Position numbers and translations under genes: made by a program
The notes under the pieces: generated by a model
What the model was told of the DNA's origin: nothing
Database searches by the model: none
What the model saw: only the letters and a program-made list of their open reading frames with translations
Shown here: positions 8,634-17,500 of the stretch, in pieces
How positions within the stretch are numbered: the first letter of the stretch is position 1
Layout: each line of letters begins with the position of its first letter
NCBI GenBank assembly: GCA_021790385.1
Contig: JAJYDW010000036.1
Coordinates: 1-38,897 of the forward strand
Length of the DNA stretch: 38,897 nt
Reading direction: 5' to 3'
Origin: Planctomycetota bacterium
GTDB lineage: Bacteria > Planctomycetota > Phycisphaerae > WQYP01

Positions 8634-9455
8634 TCACCCAGGCAACTTTCGCAAATATCGCAGGGCTTTTCCATCCAGATCAATCTTCACCCGGTAAACT
8701 GCTTCCAGAACCTCCGGCACCAGAACTGATTTTACCGGGCCTTGCGCAACCACCCGACCATATTTCAACAGCACTACCTGATCCGCATATTCATTAGCCT
8801 GATTCAGATCGTGGGTAATCCAGATCACACAGCGACCCCGCTGATGCGCCACATCCGCAATGCACGCCAGAAATTCCAATTGATGCCACAAGTCCAGCGA
8901 TGCCGTCACTTCATCGAGCAGCAAAATCGGGGCATCCAGGGCCAACGCGCGGGCAATGGTAACCCGCTGCTGTTCGCCCCCGGAAAGTTCACCAAAAGCC
9001 CGCCGCGCCAGGTGATGCACATCCAGATCCCACATGGCACGGGTGGCTGCGGCCCGATCATCCGAGCAAGCCAGACCCAGCGCCGCATGGAGCGCACCGT
9101 CTGCACCGCGTCGCGGCCAGCGGCCCATCAATACAATCTCTTCAACAGTGTAGGAAAAACCAACCGTCGGAGACTGCGGCACAAAAGCCATATGCGACGC
9201 ACGCTGTCTGTCCGACAATTCCGCCAGTGACCGCCCCCCCAGACGAACAACACCCGATTGTGGCCTTAAAAAGCCCAGCATCACCTGCATCAGCGTTGTT
9301 TTTCCGGAACCATTCGGTCCTAAAATCGCCGTTATCTGCCCCGCTGGAAATGCCGCATTCACCTGTTGCAACACCGGCTGATCGCCGTAGCCAAAGGAAA
9401 CATTTTTTGCCTCCATTTTCAGGTGAACAGCATCAGCAGTTTGATGGGCACACAT
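8634..9455 (-). CDS. ATPase of a FecCD/BtuCD-type ABC importer
   Basis: A 273-residue ABC ATPase with Walker A GPNGSGKTT (46-54), signature LSGGEQQR (157-164), Walker B ILLLDE (177-182) and switch histidine in WITHDLNQ. The segment AFVPQSPTVGFSYTVEEIVLMGR around residues 90-112 is characteristic of the FecE/BtuD/FhuC group that powers uptake of iron-siderophores, haem or cobalamin. It starts four bases after the permease stop, so the two are co-translated. It is the last gene of the cassette and converges on the methyltransferase gene. Confidence 0.93.
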   Translation of the reverse strand: MCAHQTADAVHLKMEAKNVSFGYGDQPVLQQVNAAFPAGQITAILGPNGSGKTTLMQVMLGFLRPQSGVVRLGGRSLAELSDRQRASHMAFVPQSPTVGFSYTVEEIVLMGRWPRRGADGALHAALGLACSDDRAAATRAMWDLDVHHLARRAFGELSGGEQQRVTIARALALDAPILLLDEVTASLDLWHQLEFLACIADVAHQRGRCVIWITHDLNQANEYADQVVLLKYGRVVAQGPVKSVLVPEVLEAVYRVKIDLDGKALRYLRKLPG

Positions 9456-9459
9456 TGCA

Positions 9460-10506
9460 TCACTCCCATACCCGACGACGTGACAGCAGATATAGAAAAA
9501 ACGGCCCGCCGCATAAGGCTGTTACCACTCCCACCGGCAGTTCACCTGCAAACCAGGAGCCGGTAATGCGCACGAACGTATCCGCCAGCATGAGAAAGAT
9601 CGCGCCCACAAATGGCGCAATGAGCATCAGTCTCCGATGCTCCGGACCAAAGATCATGCGACAAATGTGCGGACAGATTAACCCTACAAAACCGATTGGT
9701 CCGGCTAAAGCTATCGAACCCGCAGTTAAAAAACTGGCACAAAAAAAGGCCAGCATCCGCATGCGCCCCAGTCGCACGCCCAGGCTTACCGCCTCCACAT
9801 CCGACAGCGCCGCAATGTTCAATGCTCCGCCCAGGTTCAGCGCCAACCCCCAACCCACCAGCAACACGCCCAGGCCCGTCCACAGCACCACTGCTGGCGT
9901 ACCTTCGCTGATGTAGCCAAAAAGGTAGGATAACAGATTGGTTTTGGCACCATAGGGAACCAGATTCTGCAGCAGCATAATCAGACCGCCGCCGATCGCC
10001 CCCAGCACCACACCCGCCAGCAGCAATGTCAAGGGATCAATCTGCCCCTTGCGCTGCCCCAGAAAATAAACCACCGTGCATGCCACCAGCGCTCCGCACA
10101 GCGCAGGCAACGTCTGGCCATAACGAAACAACTCTGCCAGCCACGGATTGGCCAGAATGGCCGCTCCATAAGTACTCGAAAGAACTATCCACACCATCAC
10201 CCCTACCGCCCCCCCGCTGGAAATACCCAAAACGTATGGATCTGCCAGAGGATTGCGCAACAGGCCCTGCAACAATACGCCGGATAATGCTAAAGTAGCT
10301 CCGACAATGGCTGCCGCACCAACCCGCGTCAGACGCAAGGACATAATCGCCGGACTGGAAAATCCCACCGAAATGGTCTTGTGTCCGGGTAGCCCCGGAC
10401 CAAGCGCCAGACACAACATCAGTACCAGTGTTGTCAGCAGCATCCCCACTGCCACATAAAACATATAGCCAAAAATGGGGTGGTCATGGTCGTTTAACTT
10501 AATCAT
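9460..10506 (-). CDS. FecCD/BtuC-family ABC permease
   Basis: A 348-residue integral membrane permease of the siderophore/cobalamin importer family, with about nine to ten hydrophobic helices. Family features include RLTRVGAAAIVGATLALSG near the N-terminus, GLLRNPLADPYVLGISSGG around residues 80-100, and LAGPIGFVGLICPHICRM followed by ADTFVR near the C-terminus. The frame is open upstream to 10656, but the ATG at 10506 overlaps the binding-protein stop (ATGA), which fixes the start. It forms a tight operon with the binding protein and ATPase. Confidence 0.93.
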   Translation of the reverse strand: MIKLNDHDHPIFGYMFYVAVGMLLTTLVLMLCLALGPGLPGHKTISVGFSSPAIMSLRLTRVGAAAIVGATLALSGVLLQGLLRNPLADPYVLGISSGGAVGVMVWIVLSSTYGAAILANPWLAELFRYGQTLPALCGALVACTVVYFLGQRKGQIDPLTLLLAGVVLGAIGGGLIMLLQNLVPYGAKTNLLSYLFGYISEGTPAVVLWTGLGVLLVGWGLALNLGGALNIAALSDVEAVSLGVRLGRMRMLAFFCASFLTAGSIALAGPIGFVGLICPHICRMIFGPEHRRLMLIAPFVGAIFLMLADTFVRITGSWFAGELPVGVVTALCGGPFFLYLLSRRRVWE

Positions 10507-11489
10507 CCGCCCTGCTTCCTGATTTTTCCGCCATGAATCAACCGACCAAATAACGCTGCAATTTTGTACACTTGCAGTGTCGGCATCTGTGACCGCCTGC
10601 CCGTTACCAGATAAACCTGGTGTTTTTTTGCTGCCGGTATCGGCAAAGCCAGCCACGGCGCTATGCGTGGATCAGCATCACCCATTACCGCAGGCTGCCC
10701 CGGAAGCCCAATCAACAATACCTGCGGTTTTAAGTCCACCAGGGTCTCTCGCGTCAGTGCCGGATAGCCCGAACCAAGTTTTTCTCCCACATTATTCCCG
10801 TCCGCCACGCGAATCAATTGATCTAAAAATGTGTCCCTCCCCACTGCCATCAGTGGCTGTGTGTCAATTACAAAGACTACCCGCGGATGACGCCTGGCCA
10901 CATAAAGATGGTGAATAGTCGCCAGCCGAGCCTGGACTTTGGCAATGGCTTGCGCCGCCCTGGCGGTCAACCCGGTTACAGAACCGAGAAGTCTGGCACT
11001 GGCATACAACTGTGGCAGGGTATTGAGCCGCACATTGACCAGTTGTATCCGGTTCCGGCGAACAAAATGCGTCAGGCTCAGTGGTAACCGGGCTGGTGCC
11101 ATCTGCACCACCAGCACCGTCGGTTTAACATTGAGCACTGTTTCATGATCCAGATGCAGATAGTTGCCGATAATAGGCAGCGATTGCAGCCGTGGAGGCA
11201 GCAGCGGCCGGTCATAACTGGATACGCCGACCAGGTCTCCTGCGGCACCCAGTTGCAGTAACATCTGGGTCGCGGCGGGGACGGTGCAGGCAATACGCAC
11301 CGGTTGCGGCCCACCGGCTTGTGCTCGGTTGGAAGGCAAAGATGCTGTTTTCCGACAACCAACCGCCAGGATCACCAACGCCAGAATGCCGGCCGCCATC
11401 GCACCTCGTCCCAGGAAGGCGGATATAGCTTTAAAAGCCGCACCACGGAACTGCAGATCGCACTGGTTAGAATAGAGACGAAGCTTCAT
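10503..11489 (-). CDS. Periplasmic substrate-binding lipoprotein of the ABC importer (BtuF/FepB-like)
   Basis: A 328-residue class III solute-binding protein. A hydrophobic stretch (about 31-44) ends in a lipobox-like LAVGC, so Cys45 is the likely lipid-anchored residue, behind a fairly long N-region. The mature part has the two-lobed pattern of the family: RIACTVPAATQMLLQLGAAGDLVGVSSY at the start, LNVKPTVLVVQ, and later ALTRETLVDLKPQVLLIG. The ligand could be an iron chelate, haem or cobalamin. No cobalamin riboswitch and no TonB-dependent receptor gene were seen nearby, so the substrate is left open. The gene starts 111 bases after purF on the same strand. Confidence 0.88.
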   Translation of the reverse strand: MKLRLYSNQCDLQFRGAAFKAISAFLGRGAMAAGILALVILAVGCRKTASLPSNRAQAGGPQPVRIACTVPAATQMLLQLGAAGDLVGVSSYDRPLLPPRLQSLPIIGNYLHLDHETVLNVKPTVLVVQMAPARLPLSLTHFVRRNRIQLVNVRLNTLPQLYASARLLGSVTGLTARAAQAIAKVQARLATIHHLYVARRHPRVVFVIDTQPLMAVGRDTFLDQLIRVADGNNVGEKLGSGYPALTRETLVDLKPQVLLIGLPGQPAVMGDADPRIAPWLALPIPAAKKHQVYLVTGRRSQMPTLQVYKIAALFGRLIHGGKIRKQGG

Positions 11490-11600
11490 GGCGGGCTATC
11501 GTAAGGACCGTGGACTCAAATCACAAATCACGCCAGGTTGTTTGAAGCCAACCCAGAACGTTGCGTAATGCCTGCCGAGAGCAGCACAATCCCAGGCCCC

Positions 11601-13139
11601 TCACTCAAACATTTTCATCTGATGACGTTCCAGACCGAATTTGGAAACGGTAAGATCCACCGGAATGGGATAGACACCGGACCAGCACGCCGTGCAATAA
11701 TGATCCATGGGATGGCTTAAACACCCCAACATACCCTCCAAAGACAGGTAGGCCAGCGAATCGACCTCAATAAAATCACGAATTTCTGCCACAGTGCGCC
11801 CATTGGCAATCAGTTCGCCGGGCGTTGGAAAATCAATACCGAAAAAACATGGATGCCGGATCGGCGGGCAGCTTACCCGCATATGGACTTCCTTGGCTCC
11901 GGCCCGCCGCAGCGCCAGAATTTTCCCGCGGGTGGTGGTGCCGCGCACAATCGAATCTTCCACCACGACCAGCCGCTTGCCGCGGACGACATCCGGTATC
12001 ACGATCAATTTCATCTGCACCGCCAGATCGCGCATCTGCTGCGAAGGCTGGAGAAATGATCTGCCCACATACCGATTCGGGACAATCCCCTCTTGAAACG
12101 GAATGCCGCTTTGCTTGCTGTAACCCAAAGCCGCGGAGCGGCCGCTGTCTGGAATGGGAATCACGATATCCGCATCCACCGGAGATTCCACAGCCAGCCG
12201 CTGCCCCATCTTCTGCCGCACCATCACCACCGTATCGCCAAACAACGTGCTCGACGGGCTGGCAAAATAAACGTGCTCAAAGGCACAATGCGCACGGGCG
12301 TGGCGATCTTCCGTGTAGAACCGGCTTTTGAGCGAGGTGCCGCTATGGTCGATGGTAACAATTTCCCCCGGCTCCACTTCGCGCACAAAAGTAGCCTGAA
12401 TGCTCGCCAATGCACATGTCTCCGACGCCACACAATAAAATCCGTCGCGGGTCTTCCCGATCACCAGCGGACGAAACCCCCACGGATCGCGGCACGCTTC
12501 CATCCGATCCTTAAATAAAAACAACATGCTAAACGCTCCCTGCAGATGCCGGAGCACATGGGCCAGTGGATCCGGCTTTTCCTGGTGCGTGGGTTTGGCC
12601 AGCATGTGTATGACAATTTCAGTATCGCTGGTGGAATAAAATATGTGGCCGTATTTCTGGTATTCATGCCGCAGCCGCGCCGCATTGATCAGATTTCCGT
12701 TATGCGCTACCGCTACCTGACCGTCAATATATTCCTCCAAAATCGGTTGCGCGTTACACTTGCGATTCGATCCCGATGTGGAATACCGCACATGCCCAAT
12801 CGCCGCTGTGCCCGTCATATCACGCAACACATTTTTATTAAAAACCTCCGCCACCAGGCCCAGCCCCGTATGCGCACTGATATCCTGCCCATCACTGGCC
12901 GCGATTCCGGCGGATTCCTGCCCTCTATGCTGCAAGGCATACAGCCCGTAATAACACCTTTCCACCGCATCCGGCGGACCGGCAATTCCAAAAATTCCGC
13001 ATTTCTCTTTTTTCTCGTATTCCGCCAGGCTATCCTGCGACACATTTGATGTGGATACTTCGGCCTCGGGGACAAGCTGTGCCAACGAGATACCGCTGTC
13101 GGATTCGGTCCTATTATTGCCGGATTGCGGGTCTGCCAT
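11601..13139 (-). CDS. purF: Amidophosphoribosyltransferase PurF
   Basis: A 512-residue enzyme that makes 5-phosphoribosylamine from PRPP and glutamine, the first step of purine synthesis. The N-terminal glutaminase nucleophile is Cys47 in KKEKCGIFGIAG, exposed after removal of a propeptide. The propeptide is 46 residues, longer than the roughly 10 residues of the Bacillus enzyme. The PRPP loop is VVVEDSIVRGTTT. Cysteines in RAHCAFEHVYF, RHPCFFGID and HYCTACW match the four 4Fe-4S ligands of the Bacillus-type enzyme, so the protein probably depends on the Fe-S machinery encoded upstream. The glutaminase side also shows HNGNLINA and STSDTE motifs. Confidence 0.96.
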   Translation of the reverse strand: MADPQSGNNRTESDSGISLAQLVPEAEVSTSNVSQDSLAEYEKKEKCGIFGIAGPPDAVERCYYGLYALQHRGQESAGIAASDGQDISAHTGLGLVAEVFNKNVLRDMTGTAAIGHVRYSTSGSNRKCNAQPILEEYIDGQVAVAHNGNLINAARLRHEYQKYGHIFYSTSDTEIVIHMLAKPTHQEKPDPLAHVLRHLQGAFSMLFLFKDRMEACRDPWGFRPLVIGKTRDGFYCVASETCALASIQATFVREVEPGEIVTIDHSGTSLKSRFYTEDRHARAHCAFEHVYFASPSSTLFGDTVVMVRQKMGQRLAVESPVDADIVIPIPDSGRSAALGYSKQSGIPFQEGIVPNRYVGRSFLQPSQQMRDLAVQMKLIVIPDVVRGKRLVVVEDSIVRGTTTRGKILALRRAGAKEVHMRVSCPPIRHPCFFGIDFPTPGELIANGRTVAEIRDFIEVDSLAYLSLEGMLGCLSHPMDHYCTACWSGVYPIPVDLTVSKFGLERHQMKMFE

Positions 13140-13247
13140 GCGCGATTCTCCGATTTACCGTCGCCCCAGAATAAAGCGATTTGAACCAAACCGACTTCAC
13201 CCCCGGATTCTAGCAGAACTTGGCCTTGCGGCAAACATGCAAAAGGC

Positions 13248-14456
13248 TCAACGAGTGTGCCATAAACCTTGACCTCCGGGGCGGCAGCTTGACCGGTTAT
13301 GCGGAAAGCCGCCATACACAGCGACGAAATAGTATTCCACTCCACCCGGCACCACCGCCGGGCGTCTTGGACCAGCCGGGCGCACAAGCCCTGCCTGTAT
13401 CCCAAAAGCAGCCCCGCCGGATTCACCTGTCCCACCGGACTCACTTTTCACAAACTGATACGTATTGGCACCGTTGATGTAGCCCACGGGGTCTTGGCTA
13501 ACCCAGATGCCAAGGCTGGTGCTGTACCACCGGGCGCGTTCGTAATACAGGCCCGTTACCGAATCACCTGCCTCAAGTGGCGAGATGTCGCTTCCACCAT
13601 GCAGCTTTCTCCGCCGCAACTCACCCCTCGTCCTATCTTCCGCAACAGCAACCATAGCTTTATTTTACCCCACCCCCACCCGCAAACCAAATCCACCAAG
13701 CGCAAAATCTGTTACCAATCTGCCCGCCGTATCCGCATAACTGGTGAGCAAGTACGCCAGGCCTTGATTGTTGTACGCGGTATCAATGCGTCGCACGCTG
13801 CCATCGACACCCGCACCCAGCGTGGTGACGGTATCGCTAATCTGCCGGCCCAGTGCGTCAAACGTGTAATCGTGGGTGTTGCCATCGCGATCCGTGGATT
13901 GAATCACCTGCCCCAGGGCGTTGTAAACATAAGAGGAGACAGGAGGATACAGGGTTTCCTGCAGGAGATCGTTACTCGTTATTTGGCTGACTTCCGCCGC
14001 AGATACCCCATAAATGTAACTGGTGGTCTGATTACCCGTTGACGGGTCTTCCGCGGTCATACTGGTTTGATCGCCCAAACCATCAAAGGTGTACAGCGTG
14101 GTCTGATTGAGGTCGGTCGATAGCGTGCCATAGGAGGCCACCGTTTCGACAACCCGGCCCAGGGAATCGTAAAAGTTTGCGGTGATATTGCCGTTGGCAT
14201 CGGTGGTTTCAAACACCCAGCCTGCGGCATTGTAATCGGTCAAGGAGACCAGCAAGACGGGAGACGGGAGTAGGGAGTCGGGAGATGCTGGACGCACCCA
14301 TGGGGTGGCGGCGCCGTTTGTTCCTACGGGATTGGTCCCGGCATTGGCGGTAGCAATGGGCCGGTTGGCGGCGTCATAATAGGAGGAGGAATAATAGATG
14401 CGGGTGGCCAGGAGGTCCGCGACGCCATCTCCTTCAATACGTATCACCCGCGCAAC
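13248..14456 (-). pseudogene. RHS/YD-repeat protein remnant
   Basis: Two adjacent open stretches on the minus strand are pieces of one RHS protein. The upstream piece (14456-13665) has YD repeats such as YDSLGRVVE, YTFDGLG and YVYNALGQVIQSTDRDGN. The downstream piece (13655-13248) has the end of the RHS core: YYERARWYSTSLGIWVSQDP followed by GYINGANTYQFV. The first piece stops in TAGRLVTDFALGGFG at 13665 and the second resumes in another context, so the middle of the protein is deleted and the frame broken. No signal peptide or intact 5' end is present. A C-terminal variable tail of about 65 residues follows the core but no toxin family is recognised. The promoter of the large glucan synthase gene must lie within or just upstream of this debris. 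Confidence 0.8.
14258..14285 (+). repeat. Four-unit heptanucleotide repeat with G-quadruplex pattern
   Basis: Four consecutive 7-base units, CGGGAGA, CGGGAGT, AGGGAGT and CGGGAGA, lie inside the RHS remnant. The GGG runs begin at 14259, 14266, 14273 and 14280, each separated by four bases, so the plus strand fits the G3N4 quadruplex pattern exactly. A related array lies at 24726-24759. Confidence 0.75.
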
Positions 14457-14563
14457 GCAAAATAAAATTCCATATTTGTCCCCTCCGTTCAATTTGGTGC
14501 TATCATCCCTTGTGGCGGGATGTTGTTGGCTGGTCCGTGGTCGCCGCCTAAAAGGAATATGCT

Positions 14564-17500
14564 TTGGGTTTGTTAAACAAAACAGTTTTTCGTCCGTCGG
14601 CGGCCTTCGCCGTTGACGGACCCGCGGAGGATCCACTCCGCGAAGAATTGCTGAGCATCGAACAATTGGAACAGCTTGCTGGGGAAATGTCGGCCGCATG
14701 GCCGGGAAAACCCGCCGTCGCCACTCGCGACCGGCTATTGCCGCGGCTGGTGGAAAATCAGCGGGTTTTGCTTTCGGCCTATCAACTGGTCAATGAGGCC
14801 TTAAACGGAGGCCAACATGTTTCGCCCGCGGCCGAATGGCTGCTGGACAATTATTATCTGGTGGAAGAACAAATCTTGTTGATCCAGCGGCATTTGCCAC
14901 GCCGCTATTCGCTGGAATTGCCCCAATTGTCCAGTGGACCGCTGACCGGATTTCCACGGGTATATGGCATGGTGCTGGCCCTGATCAGCCATCTCGACGG
15001 GCGCATCGATTCCGAAGCCCTGGCCCGGTTTACGGGGGCCTACCAGAAAAAAGCCGTGCTAACCATGGGCGAACTCTGGGCCGTGCCGATTATGCTGCGG
15101 TTGGCACTGGTGGAAAACCTGCGGCGGGTGGCCTCGCGCATCCGCGAAGGTCGCTACCATCGCAATCTGGCCAACGAGTGGGCGGACAAACTTATTGCCG
15201 CTTCGGAAAAAAGCCCCGATGCGATCATCATTGTTCTGGCTGAAATGGTTCGGGCGGAACCGCCGCTTTCTTCGGCCTTCACCACGGAATGTGTACGCCG
15301 CCTGGAAGGCCACAGCGCTTCGCTGGGCCTGGCTCTGGACTGGCTGGCCCAAATGCTGGCCCGGAGTTCCAAAAGTCTCGAGCGCATGCGCCACGAAGAA
15401 AGCCAACGCCAGGCCGCAGACCATGTGCTGATCGCCAACTGCATCGGCAGTTTGCATTTTATTGACGCCACCGACTGGAAAGATTTTGTCGAATCACAGA
15501 GTGTGGTGGAACAATCGCTGGCCCGCGACCCCGCCGGCAGCTACCGGAACATGGATTTTCGCAGCCGCGATCGCTACCGGCACGAAGTGGAAAATCTGGC
15601 CAAGTGGACGAGTGTCTCGGAATTGCGGGTGGCGGATCAAGCCATTGAACTTGCCGGTCGGTGGCCGCGGGATAATTCAACCGTCGATCGCCGCAGCCAT
15701 GTGGGCTATTACCTGGTGGATCGGGGCCGGCGGGAACTGGAAACCGCGCTTCGAGCGCGGGTGCCCGCGTCACAGCACAGCACCCGGCTTTTGCGCAACC
15801 ACCCGCTGGCGTTTTACCATGGTTTAATCACCATGTTGGTTGGCGGTTTCATGGTACTGTTGGTATGGGTCATCGGCGATTACCGCCCGACTCTTTGGAC
15901 CATCATTGCCGGCTTGGCCGCCTTGCTGGCCGCCAGCCAACTGGCCATTGCGCTGGCCAACTATCTCGTCACGCTGGTGATTCCTCCGTCCATTCTACCG
16001 CGGATGGATTTTTCCAAACACGTACCGGACGAATACCGCACGCTGGTCGTGGTTCCCACCATCGTCACCAGCCCGCAGGACGTGGCTGATCTGCTTGATG
16101 CCTTGGAAGTAAAGCACCTGGCTAACCGGGATAAAAATATCCTGCTGGGTCTGCTCACCGACTTTTCCGACGCCAACCAACAGGTGCTGCCCGGCGACGA
16201 AGCCCTGTTACGTCGCCTGGTGGAGGGCATTGAAGGCCTGAATCGGCGATTCGCCACGGATTTTGGCCAGCCCTTCTACCTGTTCCATCGCCCAAGACAA
16301 TGGAACGACCGGGAAAAACTCTGGATGGGTTATGAACGCAAACGCGGCAAGCTGACCCAACTGGTGGAGTTTTTACGCGGGCGAAGTACCGATGCCTTTC
16401 TCACCACCGTCGGTGATATGGCGGCCCTGCCGGGCGTGCAGTTTGTTATTACCCTGGATACCGATACCGAATTGCCCCGCGGTACCGCGGCGGAACTCAT
16501 CGGGGCGATGGCCCATCCCCTCAACCGTCCGGTGTTCAACCCCGTTACCAGCATAGTCACGGAAGGCTACGGCATTCTTCAGCCGCGGGTGGCCATCAAG
16601 CTGACTGCCGCGAGCCGGTCCTGGTTTTCGCGCCTTTATGTCGGCGATGCGGGTGTGGATCCTTATACTCTGGCCGTTTCGGATGTCTATCAGGATCTAT
16701 TCGGCCAAGGGTCTTTTATCGGCAAGGGCATTCTCGATGTGGATGCCTTTGACCAGTCGCAACGCGGACGCTTTGCTCCCAATCGCATTTTAAGCCACGA
16801 CCTGTTGGAGGGTTGCCACGTGCGTTCCGGGTTGATCAGCGATGCCCTGCTTTTTGAAGACCATCCATGGCATTATGGCGTAGATGCCGACCGCCGACAT
16901 CGGTGGATTCGCGGCGACTGGCAAATTATGGCGTGGCTTTTTCCCTGGGTGAAAAATGCCGACCTGCGCTGGCAACGCAATGCGCTGTCGCTTTTTTCCC
17001 GCTGGAAAATCTTCGACAATCTGCGCCGCAGCCTGGTGCCTCTGGCCTTGCTGCTGGTGCTAATGTTGGCGCTGGCCGGCCTGTTGCCCAATGGCCCGTT
17101 GTGGATGGCCGCCATCGGCGGGGTATTGCTGCTGCCGGGGCTGCTGGTATCACTGGTGGGGCTTATCCGCAAACCGGATCATACCGGTGCGGTCATGCAC
17201 GTGCAGCGGGTCTTGGCCGATCTGCGCCGGCATCTGCTGCAAGCCGGCCTGTCATTGACCTTTCTACCCGACCAGGCGCGCCTGAGTCTGGATGCCACCA
17301 TCCGAGCTCTCACGCGGATGTACCTGACACGCCGCCGACTGCTGGAATGGCGCACCAGTTCCGCCGCACAGGCCTTTGCCCGCACCCGCTGGTCCGACTT
17401 TCTCCGCTCCATGTGGGCCGGACCCGCCATCGGTTTGCTGGCGGTGGTGTTGGGCCTGGCCATGCCTTCCACCATGCTCATGCGACTTTTGGCTCTGTTG

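Noticed and set aside
11490..11600. Cobalamin riboswitch upstream of the ABC binding protein
   Set aside because: The 111-base gap is short and shows no B12-box-like sequence or long structured leader.
13248..13440. RHS C-terminal tail as an active toxin
   Set aside because: The tail after the core is about 65 residues, matches no toxin family I recognise, and belongs to a broken gene without an immunity gene beside it.
12815..13444. Long minus-strand open frame between the RHS remnant and purF
   Set aside because: It lies across the end of the RHS remnant and the start of purF in another frame and has no conserved features. purF is the coding frame.
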